From positions 265,483 through 329,482 of the forward strand of contig NZ_OKQO01000005.1 in assembly GCF_900289145.1 (NCBI RefSeq): a stretch of DNA of 64,000 bases, given 5' to 3'. Position numbers and translations under genes: made by a program. Of this stretch, positions 23,711-33,859 are shown piece by piece. The DNA is from Neobittarella massiliensis (ex Bilen et al. 2018) (GTDB lineage Bacteria > Bacillota > Clostridia > Oscillospirales > Ruminococcaceae). The notes under the pieces were generated by a model. The model saw only the letters and a program-made list of their open reading frames with translations. It searched no databases and was not told where the DNA came from. How positions within the stretch are numbered: the first letter of the stretch is position 1; every line of letters begins with the position of its first letter.

Positions 23711-24901
23711 ATGGGAAAATTGGGACACCACCAGCTGGAGCAGCTGGTACTACGGGCGCGGGGCGGCGACGAGCGGGCCTTTGCGCAGCTGTACCGGGCC
23801 ACAGCTGCCGCGCAGTACTACCAGGCGCTGTCGATACTGGGCGATGAGCAGCTGGCGGAGGACGCGGTACAGGAGTGCTATCTGGTGCTGCACCGCTCGC
23901 TGCAGCAGCTGGAAAAGCCGCGGGCGGTAGTGGCTTTTTTAAACCGCACTACCTACCTGGTGTGCCAGAACATCCGCCGGGCCCAGGCCAGGGCCAAACC
24001 GGTAGCAGAGGCCGACCTGGAGCAGGCCGCACAGCTGCCCAGCCCCCAGGACCTGCAGCTGCGCGATACGGCGCTGACTGTGTCGGCGGCTATTGCCAAA
24101 CTGCCGCAGAGACAGCGGCAGGTGCTGGCTCTGCGCTACTTTAGCCAGTACACGGTGGCCCAGATCGCAGAGATGATGCAGTGCTCTACCAGTACGGTAG
24201 ACCGGCTGCTGACGGCGGCCAAACGCGCGCTGCGGCAGCAGTTGGGCGGCACCTTTGCGCTGGTGCCGATGGGGCTTTTGCTGCGGTACAGCTGCCGGCA
24301 GCTGCCGAGACCGGCGCTGCCGGGCAGTGCGGTAGCGGCGGCGGTGGGGGCCCCCGCTATTTTGTGTGTGGGCGGGGTGCAGCTGGCCCCGTTTGCCCTG
24401 CACTGCGAGCTGCAACAGTCGCCCGCGGCGGCGATACTCACCGCCTGTATCGGCGGGATACCCGCCCCGCGGGGGGGACTGAGCGACAGCAGCGGCCACA
24501 CCACCGATATGGCCCGGGGCAAAGACGGGTGCTACACGTTGCCCATCTCCCAAAACGGGACTTATACGCTGCGGGCGATAGCGAATACCGGCCGGGTACA
24601 CCGCCGGCAGGTGACGGTGACCGATCTGGACCGACAGGGGCCGACACTGGCCGAGATACGGCCCACCGAAGAACTGGTGTACTTTACCGTGCACGATGAC
24701 AGCGGGCTGGCAGCCGACAGCTTGCGGGTGGTAGACGCACGCGGCGAAGCGACCTATTTGGATAAGGTGGAAGGCGGCTGCTACGCCGCCGCACTGCCAA
24801 ACGGCAGCTATACCCTGCTGAGCAGCGACCGGCTGGGAAACACCAGTGCCGTGCCGTTTTCGCTTACCGGCGGGCAGGCCGACCGCGTAGCTGGGGAATA
24901 A
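23711..24901 (+). CDS. ECF-type sigma factor fused to a probable transmembrane segment and extracytoplasmic beta domain
   Basis: Residues 1-95 carry sigma region 2 (AFAQLYRA, LAEDAVQECYLVLHRSL, TYLVCQNIRR). Residues ~121-178 carry region 4 (AAIAKLPQRQRQVLALRYF, TVAQIAEMMQCSTSTVDRLL). A basic stretch (RYSCRQLPRP) and a hydrophobic segment (residues ~205-230) follow, predicting cytoplasmic N-terminus and external C-terminus. The last ~145 residues hold two beta-rich units ending in NGTYTLRAIANTG and PNGSYTLLSSDRLGNTSAV, like the Ig-like unit of surface protein B (PNGTYQYRAVDAAGNTSDPV). Typical ECF factors end after region 4, at 160-200 residues. No separate anti-sigma gene is present. The ATG at 23711 follows GGGGG. 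Confidence 0.85.
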   Translation: MGKLGHHQLEQLVLRARGGDERAFAQLYRATAAAQYYQALSILGDEQLAEDAVQECYLVLHRSLQQLEKPRAVVAFLNRTTYLVCQNIRRAQARAKPVAEADLEQAAQLPSPQDLQLRDTALTVSAAIAKLPQRQRQVLALRYFSQYTVAQIAEMMQCSTSTVDRLLTAAKRALRQQLGGTFALVPMGLLLRYSCRQLPRPALPGSAVAAAVGAPAILCVGGVQLAPFALHCELQQSPAAAILTACIGGIPAPRGGLSDSSGHTTDMARGKDGCYTLPISQNGTYTLRAIANTGRVHRRQVTVTDLDRQGPTLAEIRPTEELVYFTVHDDSGLAADSLRVVDARGEATYLDKVEGGCYAAALPNGSYTLLSSDRLGNTSAVPFSLTGGQADRVAGE

Positions 24902-25045
24902 AGAAGATAGGCTTGGCAGTTACTCGCGTTTGGGGGCGCTCTCTGTACAAGGGGCCTGGGTCCAGGCGGCATATTTTTTGAAAAAACCGGCCGCTGTCTA
25001 CTGCCAGCTGCACGACCACGTCCAAAGTGCGGGTTTTGGACCGCT

Positions 25046-25095
25046 ATAAAAAAATAGCCGCGGCCCTATTTTAGAAGGGACGCGGCTATTTTTTA
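25046..25095. terminator. Bidirectional terminator between the sigma factor and topoisomerase genes
   Basis: AAAAAAATAGCCGCG and CGCGGCTATTTTTT pair around CCCT/AGGG, with A- and T-runs outside. The rest of 24,902-25,045 shows no gene. Confidence 0.8.
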
Positions 25096-25109
25096 TGAGA
25101 AGGCAGCTT

Positions 25110-27353
25110 TTACTGGCCCAAAGTCAGCTGGCTGGCCAGGTCTTCGGCGGCTATTTTGGCCCCCATGGAGGGGATGGTCTTGGTGCGGTAGCGGTGCTCG
25201 TCTTGCAGCTCGGCTCGCGCCAGCGGCACCACCGTTTGCAGCACTGCATTTTTGGTGAGCTTGATGCCGGCCACACCCTGGGTGTTTTTGGTCTGTTTGG
25301 GGGCGATGAGCGCCGAGTTGACGATGAGCATGCGGTCCAGCGAGGTGCGCAGCAAAAACTCGCTGTCCTCGGGCACCCAGTACACCGCCACCAGCGGCGA
25401 CTTGTCGCTGTAGGCGCCCACCAGCTTGCGGCGGTTTTGCTTGGTCTGGTAGGCGGAGAGGTTCACCTTGGCGATCTTGCCGCTGGCAAAGAAAAACAGC
25501 ATGTAGCCGCTGTAGTCGCGGGTGGGCACCATGTAGAGGGCCCGCTCGCCCTGCTCCATCTCGAGCTTGGCGGGGATAAAGTCGCCGATGAGGCTGGCTT
25601 TGGTGTCGTCGAACTGGGCGGCTTTGGCCTTATAGACCTGGCAGCGGTCGGTGAAAAACAGCAGATCGCAGTCGTTTTGGGTATCGATCTCCTGCACGAC
25701 GGTGTCACCGTCTTTGAGCTTGTGCACGCTGCTCATGCGCCAGGACTGGGGGGTGATCTTTTTGAAGTAGCCCTCGCTGGTGAAAAACAGTTTGACATCG
25801 TAGGCCTGTACCTGCTCGCTCTCGGGCTCGTAGATCAGGTCGTCGGTGTAAGAGATCTCGGTCAGGCGGGGCTGGCCGTACTTTTTGGCCACCTCTTTGA
25901 GCTCGTCGATGATGATCTTATCCAGCTTTTTGGCGCTCTTTAAGATCTCCTCCATGCGGGCGATCTCGTCTTGCAGCTGATCTTTTTCACTGGTGCGGCC
26001 GATGATGTACTCGCGGTTTAGGTGGCGCAGCTTGATCTCGGCCACGTACTCCGCCTGTATCTTGTCGATGCCAAACCCGATCATCAGGTTGGGCACCACT
26101 TCCTGCTCCTCCTCGGTCTCGCGGACGATGGCCACCGCCTTGTCGATATCCAGCAGGATTTTCGCCAGGCCCAGCAGCAGGTGCAGCCGGTCTTTTTTCT
26201 TTTTGAGGTCGAAGTAGATGCGGCGCTTGACGCATTCGCGGCGGAAGGCGATCCACTCGTTCAGCAGTTCCCTGACCCCCATCACCCGCGGGCTGCCGGC
26301 GATGAGCACATTAAAGTTGCAGGAGAAATTGTCCTGCAGCGGGGTCATGCGCAGCAGCTTGGCCATGAGCTTATCGGGGTCGACCCGGCGCTTTAGATCG
26401 AGGGTGATCTTGAGGCCGGAGAGGTCGGTCTCGTCGCGGACGTCGTTTAGCTCGCGCACCTTGCCCTGCTTGGTGAGGTCGACGATCTTGTCGATGATGG
26501 CCTCGACGGTGGTGGTGGGCGGTATCTCGGTGATCTCGATACAGTTTTCTTTTTCGTCGTAGCGGTAGCGGGCGCGTATCTTTAAGCTGCCGCGGCCGGT
26601 GTCGATGACCCGCTTCATCTCCTGCTCGTCATAGAGGTAGATGCCGCCGATAGCAAAGTCGGGCGCCTTGAGGGTACCGGCGATATCGAAATCGGGGTCT
26701 TTGATGAGGCCGATGGTGGTGTCGCACACCTCTTTGAGGTTAAACGAACAGATGGCGCTGGCCATGCCCACGGCGATGCCGATGGTGGAGTTGGTGAGGA
26801 TGGTGGGAAAGGTGACCGGCAGCAGGGTGGGCTCTTTGGTGGTGCTGTCGTAGTTGTCGATAAAGTCGACGGTATCTTTGTCGATGTCGCGGAACAGTTC
26901 GCCGCAGATATCGTCGAGCTTGGCCTCGGTATAGCGGCTGGCAGCATAGGACATGTCGCGGGAGTAGCCCTTACCGAAGTTGCCCTTCGAGTCGACATAG
27001 GGGTGCAAAAGCGTTTGGTTGCCCCGCGACAGGCGGACCATGGTCTCGTAGATGGCGGCGTCGCCGTGGGGGTTTAATTTCATAGTGGAGCCCACGATGT
27101 TGGCCGACTTGGAGCGCGGGCCCTTGAGCAGGCCCATTTTGTACATGGTGTAGAGGATCTTGCGGTGGGCGGGCTTAAAGCCGTCGATCTCGGGCAGCGC
27201 GCGCGAGACGATGACGCTCATGGCGTAGGGCATATAGTTTTCTTCCAGCGTCTGCACGATGGGCTGCTCGACGACGATGCCGGCGCCGGCTATCTCGGCG
27301 TTGGGATTCACCTGTTTTTTGACGGTGGGTTCTTTTTTCTTTCTGGGTGCCAT
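25110..27353 (-). CDS. parC: Type IIA topoisomerase A subunit (topoisomerase IV-like)
   Basis: The 747-residue protein is the DNA-cleaving subunit. It shows ALPEIDGFKPAHRKILYTMY near the N-terminus, the catalytic Tyr141 in YAASRYTEAKLDD, a coiled-coil region and a C-terminal DNA-wrapping domain with degenerate blades. The quinolone-determining segment reads NPHGDAAIYETMVRL: alanine 99 takes the place of E. coli GyrA Ser83, and Glu103 that of Asp87. The B subunit gene lies directly upstream (66-base gap). It belongs to the second, ParC-like class of Clostridia rather than canonical GyrA. The symbol is given by role; the exact gyrase/topo IV assignment is inferred. Confidence 0.9.
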   Translation of the reverse strand: MAPRKKKEPTVKKQVNPNAEIAGAGIVVEQPIVQTLEENYMPYAMSVIVSRALPEIDGFKPAHRKILYTMYKMGLLKGPRSKSANIVGSTMKLNPHGDAAIYETMVRLSRGNQTLLHPYVDSKGNFGKGYSRDMSYAASRYTEAKLDDICGELFRDIDKDTVDFIDNYDSTTKEPTLLPVTFPTILTNSTIGIAVGMASAICSFNLKEVCDTTIGLIKDPDFDIAGTLKAPDFAIGGIYLYDEQEMKRVIDTGRGSLKIRARYRYDEKENCIEITEIPPTTTVEAIIDKIVDLTKQGKVRELNDVRDETDLSGLKITLDLKRRVDPDKLMAKLLRMTPLQDNFSCNFNVLIAGSPRVMGVRELLNEWIAFRRECVKRRIYFDLKKKKDRLHLLLGLAKILLDIDKAVAIVRETEEEQEVVPNLMIGFGIDKIQAEYVAEIKLRHLNREYIIGRTSEKDQLQDEIARMEEILKSAKKLDKIIIDELKEVAKKYGQPRLTEISYTDDLIYEPESEQVQAYDVKLFFTSEGYFKKITPQSWRMSSVHKLKDGDTVVQEIDTQNDCDLLFFTDRCQVYKAKAAQFDDTKASLIGDFIPAKLEMEQGERALYMVPTRDYSGYMLFFFASGKIAKVNLSAYQTKQNRRKLVGAYSDKSPLVAVYWVPEDSEFLLRTSLDRMLIVNSALIAPKQTKNTQGVAGIKLTKNAVLQTVVPLARAELQDEHRYRTKTIPSMGAKIAAEDLASQLTLGQ

Positions 27354-27419
27354 ACAGCTCTCACTTTCTAACAGGTCATATGCCGCCCATCAGGCGGCCA
27401 AAGGGCGGCGCAGATGCGC

Positions 27420-29402
27420 TCACGAGACATCCAGCACGTCCAGGTAATCCTGCCCGTGGGTGGCGATAAAGTCTTTGCGGCCGGAAAGGTTGTCGCCCAG
27501 CAGCAGGTCGAACACGCGGGCGGTCTCCTGCACGTCGGCGGCGGTGACCTTTATAAGGCGGCGGGTATCGGGGTTCATGGTGGTCATCCACATCATGTCG
27601 GGGTCGTTTTCGCCCAGGCCTTTAGAGCGCTGGATGGTGAACTTTTCCTTGCCGATCTTCTGCAGCGCATCGGTCTTTTCGCTCTCGGTATAGGCAAAGT
27701 AGGTCTTATTTTTAGTATTTATCTCGTACAGCGGCGATTCGGCGATAAAGACATAGCCCTCGTCGATGAGGGTGGGGGTGAGCCGGTAGAGCATGGTAAG
27801 GATGAGCGTGCGGATCTGAAAGCCGTCTACATCGGCATCGGTACAGATGATGACCTTGTTCCAGCGCAGCTGGTTGATATCGAAACTCAAGAGGTCTTTG
27901 TTGGCTTTGGACTTGACTTCTACCCCACAGCCCAGCACCTTGATGATATCGTTGATGATGTCGTTTTTAAAGATCTTGTGGAACTCGGCCTTGAGACAGT
28001 TGAGGATCTTGCCCCGCACCGGGATGATGGCCTGAAACTCGGCGTCGCGGCTGAGCTTGCAGGCGCCCAGCGCCGAGTCGCCCTCCACGATGTAGATCTC
28101 GCGTCGGGAGGTATCTTTGGTGCGGCAGTCGACGAACTTCTGCACCCGGTTGGCCATGTCCATGGTGGTGGACAGCGTTTTTTTGAGGTTTTTGCGGGTG
28201 TTCTCGGCCTTTTCGCGGCTGCGCTTGTTGATGAGCACCTGCTCGCTGATCTTGGTGGCATCCTCGGGATTTTCGAGGAAGTAGACCTCGAGCGACTTCT
28301 TGAGGAAATCGGTCATGGCCTGGGCGATAAAGGGGTTGGTGATGGATTTTTTGGTCTGGTTCTCGTAGGAGGTCTGGGTGGAGAAAGAGGAGCTGACCAG
28401 GATGAGACAGTCCTCCACGTCCTGATAGGTGATCTTGCTCTCGCCTTTGAGGTATTTGGCGTTTTGCTTCAGGTAGGCGTCGATCTGGTAGACGAAGGCG
28501 TTTTTTACCGCCCGCTCGGGCGAGCCGCCGTGCTCTAGAAAGCTGGAGTTGTGGTAGTACTCCACCTGCTGGGCGCGGTTTGAAAAGCAGCAGGACACCG
28601 ACAGCTTGACCTTGTAGTCTTTTTTGTCGGCCCGGTCGCGGCCGGAGGTCTCGGTCTGCCAGTACTGGGGCGCGGTGAGCGACTCTTCCCCGGCCAGCTC
28701 CTGCACGTAGTCTTTGATGCCGTTTTGATAGAAGTACTCGGTGGTCTCGAAGCCGCTGTCACCCTGTATGCGCAGCAAAAACAGCACGCCGGAGTTGACC
28801 ACCGCCTGGCGCTTGATGGTCTGGTGGTAGTAGCTGTCGGGGATGTCGATATCGGTAAACACTTCTAAGTCGGGACGCCAGCGGATCTTGGTGCCGGTCT
28901 GCCGGGCGTTGGTGGCCTCTTTTTGCAGGTCGCCCACCGGCTCCCCTTTTTCAAAGTGCATCTGGTACTTGTAGCCGCCGGTGACCACGGTGGCGTCCAT
29001 GTACTCGCTGGAGTACTGGGTGGCGCAGAGGCCTAAGCCGTTGAGGCCCAGCGAGTACTGGTAGCTCTCGTCGCCGTCGGCGTCGTATTTGCCGCCGGCG
29101 TACAGCTCGCAGAACACCAGTTCCCAGTTGTACTTGTCCTCTTTGGGGTTGTAGTCCATGGGGATGCCGCGGCCGTGATCCTCGATCTCGATGGAGTTGT
29201 CGCGGTATTTGGTGACGACGATCTTGTCGCCAAAGCCGCCGCGGGCCTCGTCGATGGAGTTGGAGAGGATCTCGAACACCGCGTGCTCACAGCCCTCCAG
29301 CCCGTCTGAGCCGAAGATGACCCCCGGGCGCTTGCGCACCCGGTCGGCCCCTTTGAGGGCCGAGATGCTCTCGTTGCCGTAGGTCTTTTTGGATCTTGCC
29401 AT
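27420..29402 (-). CDS. parE: Type IIA topoisomerase B subunit (topoisomerase IV-like)
   Basis: The 660-residue ATPase subunit has GHKL motifs (VFEILSNSIDEARGG, IEDHGRGIPMDYNP, LGLNGLGLCATQYSS), a transducer domain, and a TOPRIM domain (IYIVEGDSALGACKLSRD, then ICTDADVDGFQIRTLILT with the metal-binding DxD). It couples ATP hydrolysis to strand passage by the A subunit encoded downstream. The start is the ATG at 29400-29402 (MARSKKTYGNESI), preceded by AAAGAGGAG; the longer frame upstream is not coding. Confidence 0.92.
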   Translation of the reverse strand: MARSKKTYGNESISALKGADRVRKRPGVIFGSDGLEGCEHAVFEILSNSIDEARGGFGDKIVVTKYRDNSIEIEDHGRGIPMDYNPKEDKYNWELVFCELYAGGKYDADGDESYQYSLGLNGLGLCATQYSSEYMDATVVTGGYKYQMHFEKGEPVGDLQKEATNARQTGTKIRWRPDLEVFTDIDIPDSYYHQTIKRQAVVNSGVLFLLRIQGDSGFETTEYFYQNGIKDYVQELAGEESLTAPQYWQTETSGRDRADKKDYKVKLSVSCCFSNRAQQVEYYHNSSFLEHGGSPERAVKNAFVYQIDAYLKQNAKYLKGESKITYQDVEDCLILVSSSFSTQTSYENQTKKSITNPFIAQAMTDFLKKSLEVYFLENPEDATKISEQVLINKRSREKAENTRKNLKKTLSTTMDMANRVQKFVDCRTKDTSRREIYIVEGDSALGACKLSRDAEFQAIIPVRGKILNCLKAEFHKIFKNDIINDIIKVLGCGVEVKSKANKDLLSFDINQLRWNKVIICTDADVDGFQIRTLILTMLYRLTPTLIDEGYVFIAESPLYEINTKNKTYFAYTESEKTDALQKIGKEKFTIQRSKGLGENDPDMMWMTTMNPDTRRLIKVTAADVQETARVFDLLLGDNLSGRKDFIATHGQDYLDVLDVS

Positions 29403-29557
29403 AGATTGCTCCTCTTTGTATATACTGCATCGCTGCAAATGATCGCCTGTTTTTGGGGGCTCGGCGGCGCTGGGGGGCGCAGCCGCATACATTTAGCATT
29501 ATACCCATCTTTTGCAAAAAATGCAAAACCGGGCCCCGGGCAGATGGGCCCCGGCAC

Positions 29558-29590
29558 CAAAAAACGCCCGCATTGGCGCGAGCGCTTAAA
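29558..29590 (-). terminator. Intrinsic terminator downstream of ftsH
   Basis: On the minus strand CGCTCGC-GCCAAT-GCGGGCG (one G-U pair) is followed by TTTTTT, ~30 bases after the ftsH stop. Confidence 0.75.
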
Positions 29591-29615
29591 AGGCGTGGTA
29601 TTTATAGAGCGGCTA

Positions 29616-31571
<1,956 letters not shown>

Positions 31572-31913
31572 AATGGCTTCACTCCTCAAAGTCGGGCCGG
31601 CTGCTCGCCTGTCCGCTCGGTCATACGTCGGCGCGCTGTGCGCTCGGTGGGGGGGATCGCCGCCGGCAGGCGGCGAGGGGAAAACTTTATTATCAGGGCG
31701 CGCAATTATCAGGGCGCGCACAATACTGCCCACCTTATCAGGTGCGGGGCACCGATGGCGGCAGCCGGCGCGCGCTCATCAAAAAACTCGGTATGCGGTA
31801 CAGCCGCAGGGCGGCTGCTTTTTATAGAGACCGGCCCCCGGCGCGCAGACGCCGAGAGCCGGTCGGCGGCGCCGGGGCCCTGCGGGGCGCGGCGCGCAAA
31901 AACTACCGGTGTT
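31572..31913. other. ftsH-hpt intergenic region
   Basis: This 342-base stretch has no convincing gene. It holds the ftsH leader, a 16-bp tandem repeat (31689-31720), and GC-rich inverted repeats near 31,660-31,680 and 31,850-31,890 that may end hpt transcription or structure the ftsH leader. Confidence 0.5.
31689..31720. repeat. Two tandem copies of a 16-bp repeat
   Basis: ATTATCAGGGCGCGCA occurs twice head-to-tail (31689-31704, 31705-31720). On the minus strand each copy ends in TGATAAT, resembling a -10 box, upstream of ftsH. Confidence 0.7.
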
Positions 31914-32459
31914 TTACTCGGCGCTCTCGTAGACTTCGGGTTTGAGTACGCCGATATAGGGCAGGTTGCGGTAGCGCTCGTCGTAATCGAGGCCGTAGCC
32001 GATGACGAATTCGTCGGGCACGGTGAAACCGATGTACTCTACCGGAACGTCTACCTGGTGGCGCTCGGGCTTATCCAGCAGGGTGCAGATGCGCACGCTG
32101 TTGGGGTTTCTGGTCTCGAGCATGTCGATGATGTAGCTGAGGGTCATGCCGCTGTCGAGGATGTCCTCGACGATGAGCAGATCGCGGCCGGTGAGGTCGA
32201 TCTCCAGGTCTTTGATTATCTTAACCACGCCGGAGGTTTTTACACCCGAGCCGTAGCTGGACACAGCCATAAAGTCGATGGCCAGCGGGATATCGATGGC
32301 CCGCATCAGGTCAGCCATAAAGGCGACCGAGCCCTTGAGCACGCTGACCAGCAGCAGATTTTTATCTGCATAATCTTTGGCGATCTGCGCGCCCAGTTCG
32401 GCCACTCTCTCGTGGATCTGCTCTTCGGTGAGCAGCACCTTCAGCACGTCGTTTTTCAT
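31914..32459 (-). CDS. hpt: Hypoxanthine phosphoribosyltransferase
   Basis: The 181-residue purine salvage enzyme joins hypoxanthine (or guanine) to PRPP. It has the PRPP-binding loop LLIVEDILDSGMTLSYI, the KGSVAFMADLMRAI strand-loop, and the base-specificity segment VGYGLDYDERYRNLPYIGVL (here IGYGLDYDE). Its ATG shares a base with the tilS stop codon (TGATG), so the two are translationally coupled. The tilS-hpt-ftsH order is a Firmicutes hallmark. Confidence 0.96.
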   Translation of the reverse strand: MKNDVLKVLLTEEQIHERVAELGAQIAKDYADKNLLLVSVLKGSVAFMADLMRAIDIPLAIDFMAVSSYGSGVKTSGVVKIIKDLEIDLTGRDLLIVEDILDSGMTLSYIIDMLETRNPNSVRICTLLDKPERHQVDVPVEYIGFTVPDEFVIGYGLDYDERYRNLPYIGVLKPEVYESAE

Positions 32460-33859
32460 CAGAAGTCCTCCCCATAATACACAGCTGCTATGTTTTTGGT
32501 CTTTTCGTCTACCGCCACCCGGCTGTCGATACCGATGCCCGGCAGGCAGACGACGCCCTTTTGGTCTGCCAGGAGCGGCAGGTGGCAGCGCTCGGCACTG
32601 GGCACCTTCTGCTCGTTCAGCAGTTTTTTTACAGTCTTACCCACGCCCCGCCCGGCCAGATGGATCCGGTCGCCCGGCTGCCGGCTGCGCAAGGTCAGAG
32701 CATTACATATCTTATCATAGTCCATAAAATTTATGAAGAATTTTTTGTTAATTTTCTTCTCGGCCCCATATTTTTCCTGACTTAGCACACATACCATCAG
32801 CTTTTTTTGACCGATACTATACATTTTGCCCACCGCTACCGGCTGGGCGGGGATGGGTGCAGCCGGTGTCGGCGGCCGGTACAGACACAGCTGTGTGCCC
32901 TGCAGACACAAAAAAGTATTGGCAGTGAGCTGCTGCTTTGTGCCGGCGGCGGCAGACAACAGCTTTTGGATCTCGGCTTCGCCGGCGGGCAGGTCCTGCT
33001 CTTTTAAGAAGCGGGCCGCCACTCTGGCCGCCAGGGCCGGATGGGCCGCCAGCAGGCCGGCGGCATCGAGCGACGGGCCGGCAGGGCCGCCGGCCAGCTG
33101 CCGGTACAGGGCCTCGGCCTGGGCACACAGATAGTCCTGATCCTGGCCCAGGTGGCGGGCCGTTTTGACAAAGCTCTGTTCCAGCGCGCTGTTGAGCGAC
33201 CGCAGTACCGGCAACACCTGTAGCCGCAGCCGGTTGCGGCTGTACACCGGCTGCAGGTTGGTGCTGTCGGTGATGTAGGGCAGCTGGCGGCGCTGGCAGT
33301 AGTCCTCTACCTGCCGGCGGCTGACCTCGATGAGCGGGCGCACCAGCCGGCCGGTATAGCCCTGCCAGCGGAAGCTGCGCACCGGCGGGATACCGCACAG
33401 GCCGCCGAGACCGGTGCCCCGGGCCAGGCGAAACAGGGCGGTCTCGAAGTTGTCGGTGGCGGTGTGGGCGGTGGCCAGCACCGCCCCGCGCTCGGCCGCC
33501 ACCTGGTACAGAAAGTCGTAGCGCAGGGTGCGGGCCGCCTCTTCTAGCGACTGGCCGCTGCGGCGGCTGAGACCGGCAACGTCGGCCCGGCGGGTGACGC
33601 AGTCGACCCCGGCGGCGGCACACCACGCGGTCACGAACTGCTCGTCGCGGTCGGACTCCGGCCCCCGCAAGCAGTGGTTGAGGTGGGCGGCGGTGACCTG
33701 CAGACGGCGGTCCGGTGCCAGTTCCAGCAGCAGCTGCAGCAGGGCCATAGAATCGGCTCCGCCGGACACTGCCGCCACCACCGATGTGCCCGGCGGCAAC
33801 ATTTGCCAGCGGGCGGCGGTGTCGGCGGCTATCTGCTCGAGCGCGCTAGAACGGGGCAT
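32459..33859 (-). CDS. tilS: tRNA(Ile)-lysidine synthetase
   Basis: TilS modifies the CAT anticodon of tRNA-Ile2 so that it reads AUA. The 466-residue protein has the PP-loop SGGADSMALLQLL, the HLNHCLRG block, and the C-terminal TilS domain (LTLRSRQPGDRIHLAGRG, then KKLLNEQKVP). The start is the ATG at 33857-33859, 14 bases inside the end of dnaB, implying coupling; a much longer upstream frame is antisense-like noise inside dnaB. A short AT-richer patch lies near 32,700-32,770 inside the coding sequence. Confidence 0.93.
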   Translation of the reverse strand: MPRSSALEQIAADTAARWQMLPPGTSVVAAVSGGADSMALLQLLLELAPDRRLQVTAAHLNHCLRGPESDRDEQFVTAWCAAAGVDCVTRRADVAGLSRRSGQSLEEAARTLRYDFLYQVAAERGAVLATAHTATDNFETALFRLARGTGLGGLCGIPPVRSFRWQGYTGRLVRPLIEVSRRQVEDYCQRRQLPYITDSTNLQPVYSRNRLRLQVLPVLRSLNSALEQSFVKTARHLGQDQDYLCAQAEALYRQLAGGPAGPSLDAAGLLAAHPALAARVAARFLKEQDLPAGEAEIQKLLSAAAGTKQQLTANTFLCLQGTQLCLYRPPTPAAPIPAQPVAVGKMYSIGQKKLMVCVLSQEKYGAEKKINKKFFINFMDYDKICNALTLRSRQPGDRIHLAGRGVGKTVKKLLNEQKVPSAERCHLPLLADQKGVVCLPGIGIDSRVAVDEKTKNIAAVYYGEDF

